Below, piece after piece: positions 1 to 9,859 of a DNA stretch of 64,000 bases. Position 1 is the stretch's first letter, and each line of letters begins with the position of its first letter. A program made the position numbers and the translations under genes. This DNA comes from Microcella alkalica (lineage in GTDB: Bacteria > Actinomycetota > Actinomycetes > Actinomycetales > Microbacteriaceae). The stretch spans positions 558,001-622,000 of the forward strand of contig NZ_JABUKC010000001.1 in the NCBI RefSeq assembly GCF_014595885.1. Reading direction: 5' to 3'. Below the pieces are notes generated by a model. It saw nothing but the letters and a program-made list of their open reading frames with translations, ran no database searches and was not told the origin of the DNA.

Positions 1-1
1 G

Positions 2-1117
2 ATCGTCGTCGTGGCAATGCTGCTCACGGTCGTGCCCGTCACCGTCACCGTGCTCGACCGCGGGGGCTCGGTGCCGCACCTTCTCGTCGCGGTCGCCTGC
101 CTGCTCGTCACCGCCGGTCTTGCACTGCAGCTGCTGCTCGCGCCCAGCGTCGGTCGCGCCGTGCTCTTCCTCGTCGGCGGCTCGGTCGTCTCCTCGGTGT
201 ACGCCGTCGCCCTGCTGCGGTCGGGCGCCGACCTCACCGAGCCGGCGCCGTTCCTCGTCAACCGCATCGCCGTCGCGCTGCTGATGGTCGGCGCCCTCAG
301 CGCCAGCGCCCGCGTGGGGCTCGTGTGGACCGTGCTCGGCTTCGCCGCGGGCGAGCTCTCGCTCATCGTCGGCTTCGCCCTCGCGGGGGAGGCCGCGCCC
401 ACTGGGGTCGCTCCGTTCCTCGCGCTCGCCGTCGTGCTCGCCGTGTACGGGGCCTTCGAGATCGGCGGCCGCCGGCTGCGCAGTCAGCTGGCCGACATCG
501 GCGCGCTCCAGTCGGAGCTCGCGGAGGTCGAGCATCAGCGCGAGCTCGAACGGCGCGCCTCGCGCATCGTGCACGACACCGTGCTCGCCGACCTCGCGAT
601 CGTCGCCGCTCGCTCGGGCCCCGTCGACGGGGCGGCGCGAGCGCGCCTCGAGCGCGACGTCGCGGCCGCCGCCGCCGGCACGGTCGCGCTGCGGGGAGCG
701 GGGGCCGCGCCCGCCCGCTCGAGGGTCGGCGACGAGCTGCTCGACCTCGCTCGCGACTACCAGTGGAGCGGCGTGCGCATCGACATCTCCGGTTTCGACG
801 CACTCGACGCGGAGGTCGACGACGACGTGCGCGAGGCCGTCATCGGTGCGACGCGCGCCGCGCTCGACAACGTCGTGCGGCACGCCGGCGCCGACCGGGC
901 CGAGGTCGTCGTCGGGGTGCGCGACGGCACGCTCTCGGTGCTCGTCGTCGATGACGGCATCGGCTTCGCCGCCGACGACGTCGACCCCGACCGCCTGGGC
1001 GTCCGTTCGTCGATCGATGAGCGCGTGCGCCGTGTCGGGGGCGCCGTGCGCGTGTGGTCGGGCGACGAGGGCACGACCGTCATGCTGACCGTGCCGGCTC
1101 GAACGGGCGCATCATGA
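2..1117 (+). CDS. Sensor histidine kinase, 5' end cut by the window
   Basis: The reading frame is open to the left edge, and its first codons already lie in a membrane helix, so the gene probably starts upstream (an in-frame GTG at 11 is the first visible start). The N-terminal ~150 residues form several hydrophobic segments. A short coiled coil follows, then RIVHDTVLADL, which matches the HDxxL phosphoacceptor box of NarL-partner (HisKA_3-like) kinases. The C-terminus is a HATPase_c domain with an N-box (ALDNVVRHAGA) and G-box (VVDDGIGF). It should autophosphorylate and signal to a response regulator, which is not in the window. Its stop overlaps the next start as ATGA, so the two are translationally coupled. 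The kinase fold is well supported; the signal is unknown. Confidence 0.8.
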   Translation: MVVVAMLLTVVPVTVTVLDRGGSVPHLLVAVACLLVTAGLALQLLLAPSVGRAVLFLVGGSVVSSVYAVALLRSGADLTEPAPFLVNRIAVALLMVGALSASARVGLVWTVLGFAAGELSLIVGFALAGEAAPTGVAPFLALAVVLAVYGAFEIGGRRLRSQLADIGALQSELAEVEHQRELERRASRIVHDTVLADLAIVAARSGPVDGAARARLERDVAAAAAGTVALRGAGAAPARSRVGDELLDLARDYQWSGVRIDISGFDALDAEVDDDVREAVIGATRAALDNVVRHAGADRAEVVVGVRDGTLSVLVVDDGIGFAADDVDPDRLGVRSSIDERVRRVGGAVRVWSGDEGTTVMLTVPARTGAS

Positions 1118-2406
1118 GAGGCGCAGCGATGCGAGCACCGCGCACGCCCCGCAGCGCCACGGGCGAGCGGCTCGGCTCACTGTGGTCGGCCGACCCGCTC
1201 AGTTGGCTCGCCACGCGGTGGCTCGCCGCCGGGTGCGCGATCAGCGCGGTGCTGCTGGCGGTGGTGATGCTCGTGCTGTTCGCCGGCAGCTCGGCGCGCC
1301 TGCCCGTGCAGATCGCCGCGCTCGCCGTGTCGACCGCCGCGTTCGCGCTCGTGCACGTCGCCACGCGCCCGCACCGCGGCGGGCTGCCCGAGTCGACCGC
1401 GTGGGCCGCACTGGCCCTGTCGCTCGCGGGCGTCGGCCTCTCGGCGGCGGGCTACGTCGGCCTGGACTTCCGCGTGCAGTTCTGGTGGGCGCCGGTGAGC
1501 GTCTCACTGCTGCTCATCGCGCTCACCCCTTTCTCGACGGCGGCGCAGGTGGCCCGCTACGGCGCGGCGTCGTTCGTGGTGTGCGGCGGCCTCGCCGTCG
1601 GGCTCGCCTCGACCGGCACCCTGCAGTGGCCGATGCTCGTCATCATCTACCTCGTCGAACTGCAGATCGTGATCGCGACGGTGGGCTGCATCGTCTTCAC
1701 CACGGTCGTCACGCGCCTGCTGCGCGGCTGGAACGAGCGCCCCCTGCCGGCCGTCGCGACAGGGCCCGAGCCCGAGCCCGATCCTGATGCGCGGCGCGAG
1801 CCGAACGAGGCCGACGACCGCGCGGAGTCCGCGCGCGCCGAGCTCGCCGCCCGCGTCGATGAGGCCATGTCGGCGCGGCTCGCGGCGCCGCTGCAGCTGC
1901 TGCGGGGCATCCTCGATCGGGGCGTCGTCGAGCCGGAGGATCAGCGGCGCGCGCTCGAACTCGCCGCCGCGCTGCGCGCCGACCTCGTCGCGCAGGCCGA
2001 CGCCACGTGGCTCGACCGCCTCGTCGACGGCCAGCCGGTGCGGGTCGTCGATCCCGAGCGCCTTGCCGATCGCCTGAGCCTGCCGCAGCGGTCGGCGCTG
2101 CGCGCGATGCTGGATGCCCTGCTCGCGCACCCCGCATCGGGCTTCGTCGAGGGCCGCATCGAGCTGCTGCCCGCCGATCGCGGCACCGTGGCCGTGGCGC
2201 TGCGCATCGTGACGACACTGCCGGAGGGCCGCCGCGAGACCTTCCTCGCGCCGTACTACGTCACGCTGCAGACCGTCGTGAACGGCATCCGCTGGCGCAA
2301 CGGCACCGCGCTCGAGGTCGACTTCGAGGTGCCCGTCGCCGAGGCGACGAGCCGGCCGGTCGTGCAGCGCTCACCAGCTCCGAGCCCGCAGCGACCGACC
2401 GGCTGA
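1114..2406 (+). CDS. Polytopic membrane protein coupled to the sensor kinase
   Basis: 430 aa. The start is the ATG in the ATGA overlap with the kinase gene; a second in-frame ATG lies 5 codons later. About six hydrophobic segments fill residues ~25-200, followed by a charged Glu/Asp/Pro-rich linker and a ~180-residue soluble domain with helices rich in Leu, Ala and Arg. I see no phosphoacceptor His and no ATP-binding N or G box, so it is not a functional kinase as it stands. The layout (membrane sensor part plus cytosolic domain, fused operonically to a kinase) suggests an accessory or degenerate sensor subunit. That role is inference, and I do not recognise the family. Confidence 0.7.
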   Translation: MRGAAMRAPRTPRSATGERLGSLWSADPLSWLATRWLAAGCAISAVLLAVVMLVLFAGSSARLPVQIAALAVSTAAFALVHVATRPHRGGLPESTAWAALALSLAGVGLSAAGYVGLDFRVQFWWAPVSVSLLLIALTPFSTAAQVARYGAASFVVCGGLAVGLASTGTLQWPMLVIIYLVELQIVIATVGCIVFTTVVTRLLRGWNERPLPAVATGPEPEPDPDARREPNEADDRAESARAELAARVDEAMSARLAAPLQLLRGILDRGVVEPEDQRRALELAAALRADLVAQADATWLDRLVDGQPVRVVDPERLADRLSLPQRSALRAMLDALLAHPASGFVEGRIELLPADRGTVAVALRIVTTLPEGRRETFLAPYYVTLQTVVNGIRWRNGTALEVDFEVPVAEATSRPVVQRSPAPSPQRPTG

Positions 2407-2412
2407 GGTCGA

Positions 2413-3441
<1,029 letters not shown>

Positions 3442-3598
3442 GGCGCTCCTTTGCGGGATGGGGCGGTGGTGGATGTCGACGCCAGTCTAGCGACGGGCTC
3501 CGCCACGCCGACGGGCCGCGCGCTAGGGTGGGAGCGCGCTGTCTACCACCCGGCGCGTCCGTCATCGCAGCCCGCCACGACTCGAGAGGACGCCACTC
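3442..3598. promoter_or_regulatory. Divergent fba/glpX promoter region
   Basis: 157 bp between the two start codons. On the minus strand a TAGACT -10 box (complement of 3484-3489) fits fba, giving a ~35-nt leader with its AAAGGAG site. On the plus strand TAGGGT (3524-3529) fits glpX, giving a ~60-nt leader ending in AGAGGA 8 nt before ATG. No clear -35 box or dyad is visible. The assignment rests on the TANNNT pattern only. Confidence 0.55.
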
Positions 3599-4591
3599 AT
3601 GGTGACCACGCAGACCGGTTCGCTCTACCTCCAGCCCGACCGCAACCTCGCCATGGAGCTCGTGCGGGCGACCGAGGCCGCCGCGATCCGCGCCACCCCG
3701 TTCATCGGCAAGGGCGACAAGAACGCCGCCGACGGTGCCGCTGTGGATGCGATGCGCAAGTTCCTCGGAACGGTCAACTTCTCCGGCGTCGTCGTCATCG
3801 GCGAGGGCGAGAAGGACAAGGCGCCCATGCTCTTCAACGGCGAGGAGGTCGGCAACGGATACGGCCCCGCGTGCGACATCGCCGTCGACCCGATCGACGG
3901 CACCTCGCTCACCGCGGCGGGCCGCTCGCACGCGATCTCGATGCTCGCCGTCGCCGACCGCGGCTCGATGCTCGACGCCTCGAGCGTGTTTTACATGGAG
4001 AAGATCGTCACCGGCAGCGAGGGCATCGGCGTCGTCGACATCCGCCAGTCGGTGGGCGAGAACATCCGGGCGCTCGCGAAGGTCAAGGGCAAGCCGGTGG
4101 AGGAGATGCGCATCGCGGTGCTCGACCGGCCGCGCCACGAGGGGCTCATCGAGGAGATCCGCAGCGCCGGTGCCGGCACCCGCATCATCCTCGACGGCGA
4201 TGTCGCCGCGGGCATCAACGCCGCCCGCCACGACTCGCGCATCGACATGGCGATCGGCATCGGCGGCAGCCCTGAGGGGGTCGCGACGGCCTGCGCCATC
4301 CGCGCGCTCGGCGGCTTCATCCAGGGCCGTCTCGCGCCGGGCTCGCAGGAGGAGATCGACCGGGGCCTGGCCGCGGGCCTGAAGTTCGACCACGTCTACG
4401 AGGCCAACGAGCTCGTGCGCAGCGACAACACCTTCTTCGTCGCCACGGGCGTCACCGACGGCGAGCTCGTGCGCGGCGTGCGCCGCCAGGGCGACATCAT
4501 CACGACCGAGTCGATCGTGCTGCGCTCGCGCTCGGGCACCGTGCGCCGCGTCGTGGCCGACCACCTCGCCTCGAAGTGGCTCGACTTCTGA
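3599..4591 (+). CDS. glpX: Class II fructose-1,6-bisphosphatase
   Basis: 330 aa. Hydrolyses fructose 1,6-bisphosphate to fructose 6-phosphate in gluconeogenesis. GEGEKDKAPM (residues ~68-77) and DPIDGTS (97-103) are the metal-binding motifs of the GlpX branch of the lithium-sensitive phosphatase fold; LDGDVAAGI and the GGSPEGV loop further down are also typical. The ATG has AGAGGA 8 nt upstream; GTG is the second codon. GlpX is the usual sole FBPase in actinobacteria, and its position divergent to fba fits co-regulation. Confidence 0.94.
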   Translation: MVTTQTGSLYLQPDRNLAMELVRATEAAAIRATPFIGKGDKNAADGAAVDAMRKFLGTVNFSGVVVIGEGEKDKAPMLFNGEEVGNGYGPACDIAVDPIDGTSLTAAGRSHAISMLAVADRGSMLDASSVFYMEKIVTGSEGIGVVDIRQSVGENIRALAKVKGKPVEEMRIAVLDRPRHEGLIEEIRSAGAGTRIILDGDVAAGINAARHDSRIDMAIGIGGSPEGVATACAIRALGGFIQGRLAPGSQEEIDRGLAAGLKFDHVYEANELVRSDNTFFVATGVTDGELVRGVRRQGDIITTESIVLRSRSGTVRRVVADHLASKWLDF

Positions 4592-4656
4592 GCCGCTGAC
4601 GCTGACGGCGAACGCGACCGCGCGGCCTCGTGCGGCGGGTGAAGAATGAGCGCACG

Positions 4657-6390
4657 ATGCTCGCGCGAATCCTCAGGACGCACCTGCGCCCATCCCTGCC
4701 CCTCATCGTCGGGGTGATCGCGTTCCAGCTCGCGCAGGCGCTCGCCTCGCTCGTGCTGCCCGCGCTCAACGCCGACATCATCGACCGCGGCATCGCGCGC
4801 GGCGACACCGGCTACATCCTCGGCGTCGGCGGCGTCATGCTCGCCGTCACGCTCGTGCAGATCGCGTGCGCGATCGCCGCCGTCTACTTCGGCGCGCGCG
4901 TCGCGATGGCCCTCGGGCGCGACCTGCGCGGCGTGATCTTCGCCCACGTCGGCACCTTCAGCGAGCGCGAGGTCGCGCGCTTCGGGGCGCCCTCGCTCAT
5001 CACGCGCACGACGAACGACGTGCAGCAGGTGCAGATGCTCGTGCTCATGACCTCGACGATGCTCGTGAGCGCACCGATCCTCGCCGTCGGCGGTGTCATC
5101 ATGGCTCTGCAGCAGGATGTCGGGCTGTCGGCGATCATGGCCGTCGCGATCCCCGTGCTGCTCATCGCCGTGAGCCTCATCATCGTGCGGATGGTGCCGC
5201 TGTTCCGCGTCATGCAGGAGCGCATCGACGGCGTCAACCGCGTGCTGCGCGAGCAGCTCGCCGGCATGCGCGTCGTGCGGGCCTTCGTGCGCGAGCGCCA
5301 CGAGGTCGAGCGCTTCGGCGAGGCGAACGCGGCCCTGACCGACACGGCGCTGCGGGCGGGCCGGCTGTTCGCCCTGATGTTCCCCATCGTGCTGCTCGTG
5401 CTCAACGCCTCGAGCGTCGCGGTACTCTGGTTCGGCGCCAGCCGCATCGACGCCGGCCTCATGCGGGTCGGCGCGCTCACGGCCTTCCTCACCTATCTCA
5501 TCCAGATCCTCATGGCCGTGCTCATGGCGACGTTCATCGCCGTGATCCTGCCGCGCGCGACCGTCTCGGCTGATCGCATCGGCGAGGTGCTCGACACGCC
5601 CTCGTCGGTCGTCGTGCCGGCGGCCCCCGTCACCGAGCTCGCCACGACAGGTCGCGTCGAGCTGCGCGGTGTGAGCTTCGAGTACCCCGGCGCGGAGGAG
5701 CCCGTGCTCGCCGGCATCGACCTCGTCGCCGAGCCGGGTACCGTCACGGCGCTCATCGGCAGCACCGGCGCGGGCAAGACGACCCTTGTGAATCTGCTGC
5801 CGCGGCTCATCGACGCGACCGCCGGGCAGGTGCTCGTCGACGGGGTCGACGTGCGCGACCTCGACCCCGACACGCTCTGGAACCGCATCGGGCTCGTGCC
5901 GCAGCGGCCCTTCCTGTTCTCCGGCACGATCGCCTCGAACCTCCGCTTCGGCAAGCCCGACGCAAGCGACGACGAGCTGTGGCAGGCGCTCGAGATCGCG
6001 CAGGCGGCCGACTTCGTGCGCGCGATGCCCGAGGGGCTCGAGACCGCCGTCGCGCAGGGCGGCACGACCGTCTCGGGCGGCCAGCGGCAGCGCCTCGCGA
6101 TCGCCCGCGCGCTCGTGAAGCGACCCCCGATCTACGTCTTCGACGACTCGTTCTCGGCCCTCGACACGGCGACGGATGCCCGACTGCGGCAGGCGCTGCG
6201 GCGTCACGTCGCCGACGCCACCGTCATCGTCGTCGGCCAGCGCGTCGCGACCGTGCAGGACGCCGACCAGATCGTCGTGCTCGAGGATGGCCGCATCGTC
6301 GGCCGCGGCACGCACGCCGAGCTGCTCGCGAGCAGCGACACCTACGCCGAGATCGTGAGCAGCCAGCAGCGGGCGGAGGTGGCGTCGTGA
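4657..6390 (+). CDS. ABC exporter subunit with degenerate ATPase site
   Basis: 577 aa from the chosen ATG; in-frame GTGs at 4630 and 4639 are alternatives. Six membrane helices (residues ~1-310) precede a nucleotide-binding domain. Walker A is GSTGAGKTT and the signature is VSGGQ (canonical). Walker B reads VFDDS, with Asp where the catalytic Glu should be, and the switch loop reads VVGQRVA, with Gln for His. These are the changes expected in the degenerate half of TM287/288- or LmrCD-type heterodimers, where one ATP site hydrolyses and the other only binds. It overlaps the partner gene as GTGA. Substrate unknown; multidrug or lipid export is the usual guess. Confidence 0.9.
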   Translation: MLARILRTHLRPSLPLIVGVIAFQLAQALASLVLPALNADIIDRGIARGDTGYILGVGGVMLAVTLVQIACAIAAVYFGARVAMALGRDLRGVIFAHVGTFSEREVARFGAPSLITRTTNDVQQVQMLVLMTSTMLVSAPILAVGGVIMALQQDVGLSAIMAVAIPVLLIAVSLIIVRMVPLFRVMQERIDGVNRVLREQLAGMRVVRAFVRERHEVERFGEANAALTDTALRAGRLFALMFPIVLLVLNASSVAVLWFGASRIDAGLMRVGALTAFLTYLIQILMAVLMATFIAVILPRATVSADRIGEVLDTPSSVVVPAAPVTELATTGRVELRGVSFEYPGAEEPVLAGIDLVAEPGTVTALIGSTGAGKTTLVNLLPRLIDATAGQVLVDGVDVRDLDPDTLWNRIGLVPQRPFLFSGTIASNLRFGKPDASDDELWQALEIAQAADFVRAMPEGLETAVAQGGTTVSGGQRQRLAIARALVKRPPIYVFDDSFSALDTATDARLRQALRRHVADATVIVVGQRVATVQDADQIVVLEDGRIVGRGTHAELLASSDTYAEIVSSQQRAEVAS

Positions 6391-8363
6391 GCGAGGCCGC
6401 CGCGTCCCCGGCCCCCGCGCCCTCCGGCCGTGCCGTGAGCGCGGCCGCGTCGACCGCCCCGACGGCGCCCGCGGCGCCGGAGCGCCCGGTCGGCCCGCCC
6501 GGCGGCATGCGCCGCGGCGGCCCCATGGGCGGGCCGATGGGCGGCATGGGCATGCCCGCCGAGAAGGCCGTGTCGTTCGGCCCGTCCGCGAAGCGGCTCA
6601 TCGGGCGTCTGGCGCCCGAGCGCGCCGGCGTGGTCTGGGTCGTCGTGCTCGGCGTCGTGAGCGTCGTACTGAGCGTCGTCGGCCCCGCCCTGCTCGGGCT
6701 CGCCACCAACCTCATCGTCGTCGGCGTCTCCGGCAGCGACGACCTCTCGGGTGCGCTCGGCTCCGGCCCCGGCATCGACTTCGCGGCCCTGCAGGCGCTG
6801 CTCGGCGGCGTGCTGCTGGTCTACGTGCTGTCGTCGGTGTTCTCGTGGCTGCAGGCGTACGTGCTCAACGGCATCACGCAGCGCACCGTGTTCCGGCTGC
6901 GCGAGGAGGTGCAGGCCAAGCTCAACCGGCTGCCGCTGTCGTACTTCGACCGGGTGCAGCGCGGTGAGGTGCTCAGTCGCGTCACGAACGACATCGACAA
7001 CGTCTCGCAGAGCCTGCAGCAGACCCTCAGCCAGCTGCTCACCTCGCTGCTGACCGTGCTCGGCGTCATCGTCATGATGCTCGTCATCTCGCCCGTGCTG
7101 ACGCTCGTCGCGCTCATCACGATCCCGCTCACGCTCGTCATTACTGCGATCATCGCCCGCCGCTCGCAGGCGCTCTTCGCCGCGCAGTGGCGGCACACCG
7201 GCGAGCTCAACGCCCAGATCGAGGAGACCTTCACCGGTCACGCGCTTGTGAAGGTGTTCGGGCGGCAGCGCGAGGTGCAGGCGCGCTTCGACGCGAAGAA
7301 CGCCGAGCTGTTCGACGCGAGCTTCGGCGCGCAGTTCGTCAGCGGCATCATCATGCCCGCGATCATGTTCGTCGGAAACCTGGTCTACGTCGGCATCGCC
7401 GTCGTCGGTGGCCTGCTCGTCACGAACGGCGGCATGACGATCGGCGGGGTGCAGGCGTTCATCCAGTACTCGCGGCAGTTCACGCAGCCGCTCGGGCAGC
7501 TGGGCTCCATGGCGAACCTGCTGCAGTCGGGCGTCGCGAGCGCCGAGCGCGTGTTCGAGCTCATGGACGCACCGGAGCAGGCACCGGACCCGGCCTCGCC
7601 GGCGCGCCCCGAGGCATCCGCCGGCCGGCTCGTCTTCGAGGACGTGTCGTTCCGCTACGAGGCCGACCGCCCCCTCATCGAGCATCTGTCGCTCGTCGCC
7701 GAGCCCGGACAGACCGTCGCGATCGTCGGCCCGACCGGGGCGGGCAAGACGACGCTCGTCAACCTCATGATGCGCTTCTACGAGCTCGACGGCGGGCGCA
7801 TCACGCTCGACGGCGTCGACATCGCCACGTTGACGCGCGACGAACTGCGCTCGCGCACCGGCATGGTGCTGCAGGATACCTGGCTGTTCGGCGGCACCAT
7901 CCGCGACAACATCGCCTACGGGCGACTCGACGCCACGGAGGAGGAGATCGTCGAGGCGGCCCGCGCCACCTACGTCGACCGCTTCGTGCACTCGCTGCCC
8001 GACGGCTACGACACGGTGCTCGACGACGACGGCGGCAACGTCAGCGCGGGCGAGAAGCAGCTGCTGACGATCGCGCGGGCGTTCCTGGCGCGCCCGAGCG
8101 TGCTGATTCTCGACGAGGCGACGAGCTCGGTCGACACGCGCACCGAGGTGCTCGTGCAGCAGGCCATGAGCGCGCTGCGCCGCGACCGCACGAGCTTCGT
8201 CATCGCGCACCGGCTCTCGACGATCCGCGACGCCGACCTGATCCTCGTCATGGAGGCGGGCCGCATCGTCGAGCAGGGCACTCACGACGAGCTGCTCGCG
8301 GCGGGCGGCGCCTACGCGCGACTCTACGAGGCGCAGTTCGCCGAGCCCTTGGGCGAGGCGTAG
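6387..8363 (+). CDS. ABC exporter subunit with canonical Walker B
   Basis: 658 aa from the GTG that overlaps the upstream stop; reading frames further upstream are shadows of the first subunit. A ~60-residue Ala/Pro- and then Gly/Met-rich cytosolic extension (GGPMGGPMGGMGM) precedes six helices. The NBD has Walker A GPTGAGKTT, Walker B LILDEATSS with the catalytic Glu, and switch AHRLST. Its signature is VSAGEK instead of SGGQ. Degenerate signature here plus degenerate Walker B in the partner mark the classic asymmetric heterodimer. The stop lies inside a tandem repeat (see 8343-8432). Confidence 0.9.
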   Translation: MSEAAASPAPAPSGRAVSAAASTAPTAPAAPERPVGPPGGMRRGGPMGGPMGGMGMPAEKAVSFGPSAKRLIGRLAPERAGVVWVVVLGVVSVVLSVVGPALLGLATNLIVVGVSGSDDLSGALGSGPGIDFAALQALLGGVLLVYVLSSVFSWLQAYVLNGITQRTVFRLREEVQAKLNRLPLSYFDRVQRGEVLSRVTNDIDNVSQSLQQTLSQLLTSLLTVLGVIVMMLVISPVLTLVALITIPLTLVITAIIARRSQALFAAQWRHTGELNAQIEETFTGHALVKVFGRQREVQARFDAKNAELFDASFGAQFVSGIIMPAIMFVGNLVYVGIAVVGGLLVTNGGMTIGGVQAFIQYSRQFTQPLGQLGSMANLLQSGVASAERVFELMDAPEQAPDPASPARPEASAGRLVFEDVSFRYEADRPLIEHLSLVAEPGQTVAIVGPTGAGKTTLVNLMMRFYELDGGRITLDGVDIATLTRDELRSRTGMVLQDTWLFGGTIRDNIAYGRLDATEEEIVEAARATYVDRFVHSLPDGYDTVLDDDGGNVSAGEKQLLTIARAFLARPSVLILDEATSSVDTRTEVLVQQAMSALRRDRTSFVIAHRLSTIRDADLILVMEAGRIVEQGTHDELLAAGGAYARLYEAQFAEPLGEA

Positions 8364-8432
8364 TCAGCACGGTGCGGAGCCCTTGGGCGAGGCGTAGTTC
8401 AGCACGGTGCCGAGCCGCTCGGCGAGGCGTAG
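8343..8432 (+). repeat. Tandem repeat carrying the ABC-gene stop codon
   Basis: Two near-identical units of 34 and 35 bp (8343-8376 and 8377-8411), beginning GAGCCCTTGGGCGAGGCGTAG, followed by a diverged partial third copy (8412-8432). The first unit encodes the last residues and stop of the exporter subunit. Each later unit repeats the same end-of-gene sequence including TAG. It looks like slippage or unequal duplication at the 3' end of the gene and makes the short spacer to the VOC gene. Confidence 0.85.
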
Positions 8433-8439
8433 CGGCGCC

Positions 8440-8850
8440 TCAGACGAGCGCGGCGTCGTCGGCCGGCGGATTCTGCAGCACGGCGATGATGTTGCCGGCC
8501 GGGTCGGTGAACCAGCCGATGTCGGGGCCGCGTCCGCTGGCGATGCCGCGGGCGATGCCGCGCTCGTCCTGCGCGAAGCCGTCGTAGCGCTGCAGGGCGA
8601 CGCCGGCGGCCTCGAGCTCGTCGACGGCGCGGTCGATGTCGTCGACCTCGAGGTTGAGCACGGTGTACGTCGCGGGGGTGTGGTCGGGCTTGGGGTAGAC
8701 GAGCACCCAGCCGCCGCCGGGCAGTTCGAGGGAGAGCTGCCCCATCGACTCGACGGCGACCTCGAGCCCGAGCACGTCGCGGTAGAAGCGGTGGGCGGCG
8801 TCGATGTCGGGCACGGCGAAGCCGGCGAACGCGAACGTCGTGGCGATCAT
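8440..8850 (-). CDS. VOC (glyoxalase/bleomycin-resistance fold) protein
   Basis: 136 aa single-domain VOC protein. The N-terminal pattern AVPDIDAAHRFYRDVLGLE and the C-terminal WFTDPAGNIIAVLQ are typical of the paired beta-alpha-beta-beta-beta units that hold a metal. The ATG is 7 nt after a reverse-strand TAGCCT box (complement of 8858-8863), which suggests a leaderless transcript. Family members include lyases, dioxygenases and drug-binding proteins; the reaction here cannot be told. Convergent to the ABC operon. Confidence 0.8.
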   Translation of the reverse strand: MIATTFAFAGFAVPDIDAAHRFYRDVLGLEVAVESMGQLSLELPGGGWVLVYPKPDHTPATYTVLNLEVDDIDRAVDELEAAGVALQRYDGFAQDERGIARGIASGRGPDIGWFTDPAGNIIAVLQNPPADDAALV

Positions 8851-8893
8851 GGCCGCGAGGCTACTCCCGCGTGGCGAGCGCGTCGACGGCCAG

Positions 8894-9859
8894 TCACAGC
8901 AGGTTGGGGATCTTCTGCTCCGCCGCGGTGTTTGCCCGGCGGAAGACGATCGTCACGACGGTGGAGATCAGCACGATGAACAGCGAGTACAGCGCCGGCA
9001 CGATGAGGATCAGCCCGATGTCGGGGCTGCCGCTGTAGGTGAGCAGGATGATCGCGATCGCGAGCGGCCCGTTCTGGATGCCCGTCTCGAGCGCGATCGT
9101 GCGTGCGTTCGCCGGGTGCAGCCTGATCGCCTTCGAGATGCCGTAGGCGATGAGGATGCCGAACAGGCCCAGCCCGATGGAGACCACGTAGGTCTGCCAC
9201 GGGGTGGAGGTCAGCAGCCCCCAGTTGCGCGGCACCCACGTCGCGAGCAGGAACACGATGAAGAAGAGCCCGAAGAACCCGCCGAGCAGCTCGAGCACGG
9301 CACCGATGTTGGCGCTGAAGCGTCGGATGAGCATCCCCAGCACGACCGGGATCAGCAGCAGCGCGATCGTGGCGATGATGTTGCCGATCGGGATCTCGAA
9401 CTCCGAGGCCTCGGTGAAGAGCAGCCCGCCGAAGATCGCGAGGGCCAGCGGGGTCATGACGATCGCCCAGAGGGTCGAGTTGGTCGTCATCATGACGCTG
9501 AGGGCGAGGTTGCCCTTCGAGAAGTACGTGAACATGTTCGAGGTGGTGCCGGCGGGTACCGAGCCCATGAGCAGCGCGCCGATCGCGACCGGCACCGCGT
9601 ACTCGGGCGCGAGCTGGAACAGGAACGCCAGGCACAGCACGTACGCGAGCACCGGCATGATGCCGAACTGGGTGAGGAACCCGATGATGAGCCCGGCGGG
9701 GCGCTTGAGCGCGAGCTTGAAGTCACGCGGGGTGAGGCCCGCGCCGAGGCCGAACATGATGACGAACACGAGCCCGACGAGCAGGTTCTGCTCGAAGGGC
9801 GTCACGACGTCCTGCTCGCTGATGCCCGCTTGCGCGGCGATGACGGATGCTGCGCTCAC
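8894..9859 (-). CDS. BASS-family (bile acid:sodium symporter-like) transporter
   Basis: 321 aa with about ten hydrophobic segments. The region GSVPAGTTSNMFTYFSKGN matches the conserved crossing-helix motif of the SBF/BASS family, which moves organic anions with Na+. It starts with GTG overlapping the stop of the acyl-CoA ligase gene (GTGA), so the two are coupled. A transporter for an organic acid coupled to an acid-activating ligase suggests uptake followed by CoA activation, but the substrate is not evident. Confidence 0.88.
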   Translation of the reverse strand: MSAASVIAAQAGISEQDVVTPFEQNLLVGLVFVIMFGLGAGLTPRDFKLALKRPAGLIIGFLTQFGIMPVLAYVLCLAFLFQLAPEYAVPVAIGALLMGSVPAGTTSNMFTYFSKGNLALSVMMTTNSTLWAIVMTPLALAIFGGLLFTEASEFEIPIGNIIATIALLLIPVVLGMLIRRFSANIGAVLELLGGFFGLFFIVFLLATWVPRNWGLLTSTPWQTYVVSIGLGLFGILIAYGISKAIRLHPANARTIALETGIQNGPLAIAIILLTYSGSPDIGLILIVPALYSLFIVLISTVVTIVFRRANTAAEQKIPNLL

